NCBI RefSeq assembly: GCF_002443255.2
Contig: NW_019211457.1
Span: 51,707,725 to 51,771,724 of the forward strand
Direction of reading: 5' to 3'
Origin: Varroa destructor
Taxonomy: Eukaryota > Arthropoda > Arachnida > Mesostigmata > Varroidae
Length of the DNA: 64,000 nt
Shown here: in pieces, positions 44,401 to 53,013 of the stretch
Layout: the number at the start of each line of letters is the position of its first letter
Numbering within the stretch: position 1 is the first letter of the stretch
Made by a program: the position numbers and the translations under genes
Notes under the pieces: generated by a model
What the model saw: only the letters and a program-made list of their open reading frames with translations
The model's database searches: none
Told to the model about the DNA's origin: nothing

Positions 44401-47400
44401 AGATGACGAAATTAGATGCATTTCTTTCAATATGACCTCATTCTGTTTGCCTATGTGCTGTTTGCCATATGTTCATGTTGATCAGTCTATAGTAATATTC
44501 CGGTTGAAAGTTTTTCGTCTTTTCCTTCTGCGATAAGTCGTGCGAAAAAAACAGGGAGCACTATCAACCTACGCTATAACGGTTCATTCCTGACACCTAC
44601 GTGTCTGACGCTTGAGCAAAAGACACCTAATATAAACAATTATGAGTAATGTAAAGCTGATGCGCATCGCGGGCGGGAAACGAGGAGAACTTTAAATAAA
44701 TTCGAAAACCTTGAATATATGCCGGCGTGGAGACTCTCTGAATATCGCTGATTCAATAATATAAAATTGGCCTCATATAGATATACATATCTTTGATTCA
44801 GAGTGCAGCAGCCCGACAACGCTTGTGAATAATGTTAGATTAAGAGGTCGGGGCATATACCGAGTGATGGCAGTTGCCCGATATCCGAATCTGGCTTTGT
44901 CTATTTTTCGAGTCACTACACATTTAGTCCCATATCTCTTATAAAGATCTGCATCTTGGACGTTTTAACGTTGTCTTGTTTGTTTGTTTGTTGTAAAGGG
45001 AGCGAAGGACGATGTCAAGCATTCATTTAATAATATGAATCCTAGTAATGAACAGAAATGCATATTGATATAGGGTCAATCGAGCTTTCCTCTTCAGTGG
45101 ACGAACAGGAGCTGCATAGCACCACAAGAACTATGTCGTCAAGCATACGAAATAGGCACGATTCTATAGATCATGTTTAAGTTTGGTGAAGGAATCTCTT
45201 GCACGTATTTTACGAAGAGCATCTTAATGAAACTTATTCAATTGCGCGGTTTGTTCTAGCACTATGGATGTAGCAGAAGACAAAATGGCAGTAGGAATAG
45301 GGTACGTGAGATAGTTGCTAGAAGGGGTGCAGATCTGATGGGAGCTGTATCCGCCGATTTTGTTCAAGGAAACGCGTTTATCAGTAGCTAGAAATAATGG
45401 ATAGGTTTCAAACGAAAGGTCGCAAGCAGGTAAAAGTAGGAAAATTGTTAATGGGATGTGTAGATATAGTCAATATTTTCAAACGAATCGATGTGGATCT
45501 ACTCTTGGAGATTATCGCATAGGCGCAGCTAAGAAATTTGAGCTCGTGTTAAGGGAAATCCCCACTTAAATTTCTCTGGTTAACAAATATGTAACTATTA
45601 GAGCGTTATAGTGAACAAGAAGCAACAGCCGTCATGCGGTTTTTCCTGATGATTTACGGTCGGGTCACGCTCAGCCTATCATTTTATTAAGGGGTTTCAG
45701 CGTGGCAAACAGACCAAGTGAGCTTATTCCGAACTAGTCGTAGCGGATGGAAATTGAAACTGGGCCCTCGCCCAGATCTTCGATTCGATTCCACTTTGGT
45801 CGGCTACTTCGTTTATAAATATCATAATGATCTTTAGCCGCGAAAGATGAACTATGTGACGAAAAACGACACTAAGAATACTAAAATGTATAAGCCCCCG
45901 TTATACGCGCATCTATACAAAGATATATGTTTTGGTGTAGAATCATCAGGTTTCTTGGGAAGATGCCATTAGGGATGTCCTCTAAGCGCTTTGCTAGCCA
46001 CAATAAAACGGTCTATTTAAAGACAATACGTGCCCTTGTAACTAAAGGCAGAAAACACTGTAACATCGGTACGGACATGGTTCACCAGCGGATAAGGTTC
46101 GCCGATTTTATACTTTACAGTCTGAATTGGTATCATAATACGTTTTCTCAGATTTGGAAAATAAGACTAGAGAGAATTCTGAAGCTAGTCGAGGAAATAC
46201 TACACAATGCATGTACTTTCGATTTAAGATTATGTAGTTATGTAACGCTTGACGTTCTCCTGTAATTTTTATATTTCAAGGTCCAATAACCTTACTACTC
46301 ATGAACGCATCTCCTCTATGGCATATATTGTCCAGACTATCCAAACGTCCCATTTGCCAATAGAGACCAAATCAAAACTCCGAATCCAGCCGTATTCCTT
46401 TAGTATGCTATTTAAGGGAAATGAAAACTCCATTTTCATTTGATTGCGGACAAGGCTCGCTGTAAATGGCTGGCTGGCTGGCTGGCTGACAGAACTGCAC
46501 CACCACTCAGCTACACTGCTCTTTTTTTATTAGACACCGTTCGCCTCCGCGGCTGAGGCCCGCTACAAGTGAATGATACTACCGATACTCATACGGCTTT
46601 CACCGTCAACGTCTAGTCTTTCCGCTCTTTGCGATCTTGTGGGGTGGAACAGGCGGAACGGATGCCAAATAGAACGTCACTGACAGCGGTCATCGCGTTT
46701 CGCACGACGCACTGCATGCTTCCCCCCGTGTGAATGTCGCCGCCATGCACGAAGTAGTTGCCAAGGGACGGTTGTCAGTGGGCTCATGTAGTAAAAAGAC
46801 CCTGCTACTCAGACAAACCCGCCGACAGACAGGAGCATGCTGAGGCGTGATCGTTGTAGGTCATGCATTTTCAACTATATAACTACGCAGCCCAATAATA
46901 ACGACCGGCTGAAACGTGTACAGAACCCATTTTCGAACATCGGTGCCTTCCTGATAGCCTGTCTTCATCTGGTCACGATGAATTCCTTCTCATTTTAAGA
47001 ATTTACCTTTGCGCTACTCGTTGAATGCCTAGCCAGGTTACCCATTCTATGATTTACATTACATTGAGTGCTTTTTGTCTTATGACATGTGCCGATCTTG
47101 CCCAACCGTTCGTAATTTACGAGCAGACAAAACCACAAATGATTACAGGTAGGAAACGTTTATGGTCAGTCACATATATAAGGCATATGCGTCTATGATG
47201 CAGTTTACGCGAAAATGTGATTGTATCATTGATTGATTGATAAAACGACTAGTACAAGATAAAGAAGAATCTGCTACAAAAATACTAGCTTCACTGGTTA
47301 AGCAAGCTAGTCTTAACTCTTCTTTTCTTATTGTATACTACCCTACATGTATAGTATTAAATAATAGTTTTGAAATACCTCTGTATTTACTATTGAGCTT

Positions 47401-50400
47401 GGAAAAATGTGTTATCAAAAATCTTGTTTCCGATTTACCATAAAATTTAAAATTTTCGAAAAATGCTTCTGAATTGCCTCTGCTGGATAATTTTGGCGAT
47501 TATAGCGTTACAAGAATTTAAATCCCTAGCTATAAGTTTTCACTGGACAGAACACCAGTACAAAAAGGGCAAGCACCAATTTGAGGTCCCCGTGATGGTT
47601 CAGTAACAACGTATTTCTATTAAATGCAAAGAGGTATAAGGTGGTCTATTTTCAAAACAGCATTTATATGTACTCTGTTTTCGCTGGGGACCAGCCATCT
47701 GAAGCGATGCTCAACGGTAATACCAACCGTTAAACTCAAAACTTTATTTAAACACTCTTAGAGAAGGAGAGCTTGCTTTTTTTTTATGGACACTATTTTT
47801 TTGCATAATGTGATCATTGTGCATTAACATTGAATTGAAGAATAAATTTTATTGTTATTAAATACCGAAAATTATTATACCTTCAGAAAATGTATCATTT
47901 GTTCAATAGATTTTGCTATGAGCTATTCGCAGAGAAAAGTAATTAGTGGAATTACTCAATTAAAAAACAGTATTTTGTTTACCATTTTTCTCTATAATTC
48001 TTTTTTCATTCCTATTGTGATACCTGTCGCAAATGACACTTGAAAGCCTGTAGAGGGCAATCGTAACATTGATTCTCGCTATCCTCCGTTTAGAAAATCT
48101 TTAGTCAAACACCCCAAGTTATCCTGTCCAGATTGTTTTTTTTATTCCATTTTGTTAAACGCTGTGGTCTGCACCGTGCACTGTGTTTTAGAAGCATTGG
48201 TGCATAAAAAAATTATTGAATGTTCAATATGACCTTTGCCGGCACACAGTTTTGGGACTATAGAACACAAAATGTGACCTTAAATTTTAAGCATATACCC
48301 ACTTTTTTTTGGAACGTAAACCTAAAACCCACCAAGCGAAATTCTTTTCGGCGTTCCTGGATACAAGTTTTCTCTAGGCCCCTTTTGAAAACGATCCCTA
48401 GCTGCTGCTTATCTTCTGGATTACGCGAGACCTAAATTAGTGTCCTTGTAGAAACTTGACGGAACGGGATGGATATCAGAGCCCCATTATATTCAACACC
48501 TTTGCGCGCGCTTCGTCCAACACTAGTGAAGGGAAGGTCATAAATAACTTGCCATTTGGTGGTCAATTCGCATAATGAGTTCTTCTTTTACGGAGAGAAA
48601 ACGCTGTATCACATTAGACGCAAAAGCATTCTATATAGGCACATATTTGACCGAATGTTTGTGAAGCGTGCCACACGTTATCTAATTGCTCCTTTTGTGT
48701 ATTTGGCTGTAGATGAAAGTCATGTCTTACTAGCATATAATTAAATGAAAAAATGGCAAATACTAGATACTTCACATAGAGGTCACAGCACTTGAGTGTC
48801 TCGATGTTGACTGCCCCTCAGTGTTAATGAGTTCCTTGCATGTTTCGTAGAATATCTTTTCTCGCTGTTCCGTAGTTCTGCTTAAACTAAATCTTCAGGT
48901 TTAAGCTATACGATGCACAACCTCAACAACCGCAGGTTGGTATTTTTTGGGTCACTACAGTCATGAAAGCTCACCTTAGTCCTTTAATTATTTACCTTAT
49001 ACAATTGATTCTTCATATCATAGAAACAGGGTCTCTCCCCATAAAAACTACTCTTATGGTCTCTATATTATACAACAGCTTTTGGGGTAGCTTAGAAGCA
49101 TCTTGTTATGCCGAACACCGATATTCCACGAAGGCAGTTTCGCGCCTATCATCGTTGGTATCACAGCGCTTGCACTCTACGGAACCTGGGCAGTAAGAGT
49201 TGTAGCAGTTAAATCGGCCTGTAATTTGTTGATTACCTGAACAAGAAAAATATAAGCGGTCGTAGCAAATAACTGATTTGCTGAGCTTCGCTTGCCGTTC
49301 ATATCCTGTATGTCACTCAAATCCCTACGCTCGTCTATAGCCCAAGCTACAAAGCTTTATTTATGTGTAAAAAAAAAGACTTCCACTATAAAATGAATAT
49401 TTTAGGAGCCTAAGATTATATGCGTTTTGCCCATCATATTCCATTATATCTGTGATGTTCTGTCCCATTTCCCAGAAGCAGGCAAAGTTGTTGTTAGGAG
49501 CTAGCTAGATCTGATATCTAAGGGACTGCTATACCCTATTTGAGTACATTTCATCTTGAATTTGAGCCATATTTACATCTAAAAATGACGGCTATATTCC
49601 CACTGCACTGCTCTCACTCCTGGACGAAGCCCTTCACTCAACGGAGAAGACATGGGACAATGATGATCGTGATCACACTGGAATTGGCGTCTTGCGTGTT
49701 TGCGAAACCTTTGTAAAACCTGCAAAATAGATTTGAAGTAAACAAGTGCAGTGAAAATGCGTAGCTCGATAACAAGAAGGACTCGGAAAGACGTGCGATA
49801 CGTTAAAGCACCAGCGTTTTGCTCGAGATCTGAAGGCTCTTTTCATCCTGAACGCTATTATGACCAATACTATCGTACGAGTAAGTTTTTGCTGCACTTG
49901 TTCCAACAGCAACCGCTTCAAAATAAGTCACATGAATGGGAGATCTTGCCGGATTGTAGTAGAAAAATTATATGCGTTGACACTTTTGAGTAACTGGTAA
50001 TGATTACTAAGTAATACTCTTTTGGGCCTTTCCTGAGGCTGACTGATTTTTAGATGACGTAATGGGCGTTGTAGAAATGTCCCTTTTTTGTTAAGCAGCG
50101 ACTTTCGAACGAAGCGCTGTCTGTCATGACCTTGTTGTAGCCTAAAGTATGCGCACAACCCGCAAGATGCAAACGAACGTAAGTCACGTATCGGAGAACT
50201 TAACCGTATGTCATAACGTTTTTTACTAATTTCGCAATTTTGTTGCATTGTCGCGTACTCCTTCAAATGTATACATGTATTAAGAATATGAACAAAGCTA
50301 TAGGCTCTAAGTGTTATTTCGGAAGAGTCCTGCAAGGGCCCGGAGTATCTCTACGTAATTCTAGTCTTGAATATGATTTGATACTGATATATAAAGACCT

Positions 50401-52164
50401 CTTTAGCATCATTAGAAACTAAGGAGAATGTTCAGTTTTGGCCTAGGGATAAAATTTAATACACTTAGAGATCGCATTCTTTCAAACGACAGCGTCGTGT
50501 AAAATAGAAAACATAAATTTATCTATATACTGTATATCAATATGCCTGAGTCAGTGAAGGCTGCACTTCCGCAAGCCCATAATCATAGAGCATGCAGAAC
50601 AATAGTGAAACAGGCGCTGATAATGAATACTTTACTAAACAACTATTCAAGGAGTCGTGGACTCGATGCTGATTACGCGCAAAACTGTCGATTTACTTTT
50701 GTCAGTTCTGTGTATCATATTCTTTGCAGACTTGGCAAAAAGAGCTTGGAGGGCGTGAACACTCTCGGCGGACTTGGAGCAGCTATCGGAGCTTTTGACG
50801 AAGACACAAACGAAGAGTTTATGGTGAAGAGAGGTCCGTCGGCTTTCACCCCACGTATTGGTCGTGCGGCGTTCACCCCAAGAATCGGTCGTGCTGACCC
50901 TAGCACGGGCCAGGTAAATTGAAAGCGATATGTGTGCCATAGTTAAGTTTCGTAGATTATTTAGGTATCGATGCCGTTTTTCTTGACCAATCGCATTAGT
51001 AAAACAACTAGCTAACAATAGAACGCATAATGCAAGTCGATATATTAATACTTAGCTTGCTTTGTCTAGTCTTGCTACTGTGAACTATGGGTATACCTCA
51101 GACGTCACTAAGCCTTCAACCAATCATTCGACGAACGCCATATTAAAAACAACAACTTCAAAATAGAAATAGATTAGAATGCAGTGGTATTAGCAGTAGG
51201 GTTCGGTTGACCTTACCCTTCATGCAAAGAATTAGCTTCGGAAAATCGATTTTAAATTGTAGAACTTAGCTGTTATTTTTAAACGTTTTACTCATAATTG
51301 GACCACAGCCGCTTGCTTAGCTTTCAGAACTTTAAGTAATTGTGCTCTTAGAATAAGTTTTAATTTAAATGGATACTTTAATGGATATAGAGTGAGTGAA
51401 TTTATTGGTACCTAGAAATTAACTAGTTTCGTTTATCTCTACTTTCCATTACTGCTGACATTGAAAATTCCAAATGTGGAACACCTTGATCAAACCAGAA
51501 AATAGAATTTCCACAATTTACTATCATTTTTACAGAATATCTAATTAGCTGAAAAGGAAACCGTCATTATCACGCATTTTCTTCCTGATATCTTTAATTT
51601 CTTCTACCCAAACTCGGTGTGCATTAGGTACGTGATATATTGCGGTTTTGGTATATTTACAGTAGATATCGTCATTGGTGCCAAATATCTAGGTTTAATA
51701 GCAATGTAAATTTAACTAATAACTAACTGATAATTAACTCGAATTCATATTAAAAAGAGATAAAGAATATATGCTTTATGTACTACTTACGCTCAACAAA
51801 CACATCTCTTCATTTCAAACGAATGAACTGGAGTAAACAAACAAAATTATTTTGTAATACTGTAAAAGTTACCGTACCTTTATAAAAGCAGGTTACATTG
51901 TATAAAGTTTTAACTTAATTAACATAGTAATTATAATTAAGAAATAGACTGCAGATAACAGTCATCTAATATTTATGCATTTTTCCCTTACTGGTATCAT
52001 TGCTTAGCTAGCTTCATTACGGCAGTCGTTCATCTTGACACATGTTTCTAAGATCACCTATTTAGCTACCGTCTCTGCTTAGTAGTTAACGCCTGTTTGT
52101 TTTCTTCCTGCTGTCGTTCCAGCCACGAACGCTGCGTACATTCACGCCCCGGATTGGGAAGTAA
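7084..52164 (+). CDS. Capa: CAPA/pyrokinin neuropeptide precursor, five coding exons
   Basis: Secreted prohormone cut at basic sites into C-terminally amidated peptides: periviscerokinins (CAPA peptides, acting on muscle and osmoregulatory tissue through CAPA receptors) and pyrokinins (acting on pyrokinin receptors). The model joins 7084-7141, 22535-22781, 40111-40320, 50730-50913 and 52123-52164. Junction phases are 1, 2, 2 and 0, all matching, and the result is 741 nt or 246 residues plus stop. Residues 1-19 are a signal peptide. QDLVPFPRI (32-40) and QGLIPFPRI (44-52) are followed by GKR and GR. A pyrokinin-like FTPRIER lies at 109-116, LIPNPRV-GR at 157-165, TDAFVPRL-GKK at 166-176, GPSAFTPRI-GR at 207-217, AAFTPRI-GR at 218-226 and TFTPRI-GK at 239-246. 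Each G plus basic residue is an amidation and cleavage signal. There is no WFGPRL peptide, as in other chelicerates. The peptide exons are certain; the link of exon 1 rests on phase and signal peptide. An extra phase 1-1 exon in intron 1 cannot be excluded. Confidence 0.93.
8337..8365. repeat. 29-base A run
   Basis: Homopolymer in CAPA intron 1. No clear target-site duplication or retroposon body was seen on its 5' side. Confidence 0.9.
14808..14987 (+). CDS. Possible small secreted protein, 59 residues (unproven)
   Basis: ATG-initiated frame beginning MVVKHCLKFLLLCTYFVALL, which reads as a good signal peptide (basic start, hydrophobic core to about residue 22). A short tail follows with a CLPC motif at residues 47-50 and no membrane segment. 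No homology is recognised. It lies inside CAPA intron 1 on the same strand and has no obvious donor or poly(A) signal. The length is within chance; only the signal-peptide shape raises it. Confidence 0.18.
   Translation: MVVKHCLKFLLLCTYFVALLGIGDFVSQEEAVPPRSGQTSLGSGTCLPCVEQQPTQMLR
22535..22781 (+). CDS. Capa: CAPA precursor coding exon 2 (two periviscerokinins)
   Basis: The acceptor is CTTTTGTTAG before 22535 and the donor is AT|GTAAGTT at 22782. It encodes residues 20-102. After a basic DDKR site come QDLVPFPRI-G-KR (22570-22605) and QGLIPFPRI-G-R (22606-22638). Both start with Gln, so pyroglutamate capping is likely, and both carry Gly for amidation. The rest is an acidic, Gly/Ser/Pro-rich spacer with a DDDENNWENG stretch. 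PxPRI/V endings of this sort are the periviscerokinin signature of ticks and mites. The exon ends in phase 2, with AT of an ATG codon. Confidence 0.95.
24230..24246. repeat. (TA)n microsatellite
   Basis: About eight TA units in CAPA intron 2. Confidence 0.9.
34776..34804. repeat. (TA)n microsatellite
   Basis: About 14 TA units, 130 bases upstream of the alternating palindrome at 34937. Confidence 0.95.
34937..34990. repeat. Alternating palindrome: three copies of a 13-14 bp unit in +/-/+ order
   Basis: AATAAGTTGAGAC at 34937-34949, its exact reverse complement at 34955-34967, and the direct unit again at 34978-34990. The first and second copies form a perfect 13-bp stem with a 5-base loop. 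The second and third form a perfect 14-bp stem with an 8-base loop. The two stems are mutually exclusive. Far longer than chance for this window; function unknown. Confidence 0.95.
39300..39324. repeat. (TA)n microsatellite
   Basis: About ten TA units within a region of repeated GGTATATCGTATA-like words, about 0.8 kb upstream of CAPA exon 3. Confidence 0.9.
40111..40320 (+). CDS. Capa: CAPA precursor coding exon 3 (non-amidatable pyrokinin-like copy, LIPNPRV peptide, start of FVPRL pyrokinin)
   Basis: The acceptor CCTACTTCAG precedes 40111; the first base G completes ATG with exon 2. KR follows at once, releasing GGHSAFTPRIER (40118-40153), in which Glu replaces the amidation Gly. Then come HKR, a Gly/Ser-rich spacer, MRR, LLPEDLQALFRR, and TMRQLIPNPRV-G-R (40262-40300). 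Depending on use of the internal Arg, the mature peptide is TMRQLIPNPRV or QLIPNPRV amide. The last coding bases give TDAFVP plus CG of an Arg codon before a GTCAGTG donor at 40321, in phase 2. The donor is weaker than the others, but the peptide completed by exon 4 supports it. Confidence 0.93.
41396..41434. repeat. (TA)n microsatellite, longest in the window
   Basis: About 19 uninterrupted TA units in CAPA intron 3. Confidence 0.95.
41827..41853. repeat. (TA)n microsatellite
   Basis: About 12 TA units, 400 bases after the previous one. Confidence 0.9.
46467..46488. repeat. (TGGC)5 tetranucleotide repeat
   Basis: Five TGGC units and a partial sixth, next to the CpG-rich block at 46.5-46.85 kb. 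Confidence 0.9.
46613..46774 (-). CDS. Possible terminal exon or gene fragment on the minus strand (unproven)
   Basis: Open frame of 53 codons in a CpG-rich block with G/C-biased third positions, reading NYFVHGGDIHTGGSMQ then CVVRNAMTAVSDVLFGIRS and ending ERKD-stop. AATAAA lies 82 bases after the stop (46526-46531), the spacing of a short 3' UTR. No clear acceptor and no family recognised. It would lie antisense in CAPA intron 3. Confidence 0.2.
   Translation of the reverse strand, partial: QPSLGNYFVHGGDIHTGGSMQCVVRNAMTAVSDVLFGIRSACSTPQDRKERKD
50730..50913 (+). CDS. Capa: CAPA precursor coding exon 4 (end of FVPRL pyrokinin and two FTPRI pyrokinins)
   Basis: The acceptor TATTCTTTGCAG precedes 50730. 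The first base A completes CGA (Arg172), and LGKK then finishes TDAFVPRL-GKK. A spacer rich in Gly/Leu and acidic residues runs to VKR. GPSAFTPRI-G-R (50833-50865) and AAFTPRI-G-R (50866-50892) follow in tandem, separated by single arginines. The exon ends ADPSTGQ in phase 0 at a CAG|GTAAAT donor. The open frame continues upstream of the acceptor to 50542 by chance; that part is intron. Confidence 0.95.
50914..52122 (+). other. Capa: CAPA intron 4 (about 1.2 kb)
   Basis: AT-rich with no features; bounded by GTAAAT and a long pyrimidine tract ending TTCCAG. Confidence 0.85.
52123..52164 (+). CDS. Capa: CAPA precursor coding exon 5 (last pyrokinin and stop)
   Basis: A long pyrimidine tract ending CTGTCGTTCCAG precedes 52123. 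Fourteen codons read PRTLRTFTPRIGK and TAA at 52162-52164. The peptide is TFTPRI or TLRTFTPRI amide; the terminal GK is the amidation and trimming signal. Phase 0 matches exon 4. The exon is far too short for an open-frame scan and was found by the FTPRIG motif plus acceptor. Confidence 0.92.
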   Translation, partial: PRTLRTFTPRIGK

Positions 52165-52548
52165 GAAACAGACAACGAACGTCTAACAAGAGACAATCGG
52201 AAACCAAATGGAAAGATGCGGAAAAAATCGTTGCAACTACATCAACGAAAAATCTCATAGAGGCTAAACAGTAGTTCCGGTAGGAACTGAGAGCTAATGT
52301 GCACCGAAGAGGGCTGAATCCATCCTTTATGCGGCAATGATAACACAATGGTACAACCGTAAGTGGCGGTGCATTGGAGAAGATAAAGGAGAACGGCGAA
52401 GATTCAACAAATTCTCGACGAATAACTTCTTGTAGGAAAACATAGTAGCAAAAACTTAGTGTAGCATATCCATCAGAAGTTACATAATCTGCAGATCTTC
52501 TCCATTGCGGCAGGTATTCTATTTCCCGTTTATCTAGTTCAGAATAAA
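52165..52548 (+). other. Capa: CAPA precursor 3' UTR (inferred)
   Basis: Sequence from the stop codon to the first good AATAAA on the plus strand. No coding signal is seen. The extent is inferred; cleavage would fall about 10-30 bases after 52548. Confidence 0.5.
52543..52548 (+). terminator. Polyadenylation signal AATAAA for the CAPA gene
   Basis: First canonical AATAAA after the stop codon, 379 bases downstream, followed by an A-rich run. AATAAA is common in AT-rich DNA, so the assignment is by position only. Confidence 0.5.
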
Positions 52549-52851
52549 GAAAAAATCAAAGGTTTGCATAAGCCACCTGGGCATTTTAGATCTTCGAATA
52601 AGAGGTACAATGAGTTTTCTGTAGTATAAAATATATTCAAATCGGGAAAGATTGCTTCAGTTACTCATAAGACCCGCGAGTAATTGAAGCGTCACCCTCA
52701 GCGGTGAAGCAAGATACATATATATATGTATGTATGTACATGTGCAGTAAAGGAGTTTAAGAAAAAATGTTAGAGTAGGTCACAAGTTGGTTACAAATAT
52801 AGTGTTGATTGCAGCAGAAATCACCCCGGCGAACCCGGACCCACGCGGTTT

Positions 52852-52862
52852 AAGATGGCGGC
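52852..52862 (+). promoter_or_regulatory. YY1-like start-site motif AAGATGGCGGC
   Basis: Exact match to the motif that in many animals sits at the start codon of housekeeping genes. A CpG-rich flank precedes it, and the contained ATG opens a 21-codon frame (MAAQNRKKKR...). No downstream gene could be connected, so it may be a lone or cryptic promoter. Confidence 0.3.
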
Positions 52863-52979
52863 GCAGAACAGAAAAAAAAAGAGAATCAACAGTTCTCTAT
52901 ATGTTGTAAATAATTTGTAGTAGTCCTGTAGTAGCATTCGATGTATTTGAAATATAATTCTCCCTTCTCTTTCTCTCCC

Positions 52980-52980
<1 letters not shown>

Positions 52981-53013
<33 letters not shown>
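52981..53013. repeat. (TC)n microsatellite
   Basis: TC dinucleotide tract preceded by imperfect CTTTCTCTCC repeats from about 52963. Confidence 0.95.

Larger units (their letters stand above)
40321..50729 (+). other. Capa: CAPA intron 3 (about 10.4 kb)
   Basis: Bounded by GTCAGT and TTTGCAG. Contains two long TA microsatellites (41.4 and 41.8 kb), a 21-base A run and a (TGGC)5 repeat at 46.47 kb. Beside the last is a CpG-rich block with a minus-strand open frame at 46613-46774. A 112-codon ATG frame at 45927-46265 is within chance length. Confidence 0.75.

Noticed and set aside
45927..46265. 112-codon ATG-initiated frame on the plus strand
   Set aside because: Several stop-free runs this long are expected by chance across six frames of 64 kb at 40% G+C. 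No motif, codon bias or splice context supports it.
49928..50335. 135-codon minus-strand frame, among the longest in the window
   Set aside because: It has no ATG at its start, no recognised domain and ordinary AT-rich codon use. A run of this length is expected about once by chance.
50542..50729. Upstream extension of the open frame at CAPA exon 4 back to an ATG at 50542, as a separate start
   Set aside because: It has no signal peptide. The strong acceptor at 50729 gives the phase-2 join that completes the FVPRL-GKK peptide, so the extension is intron.
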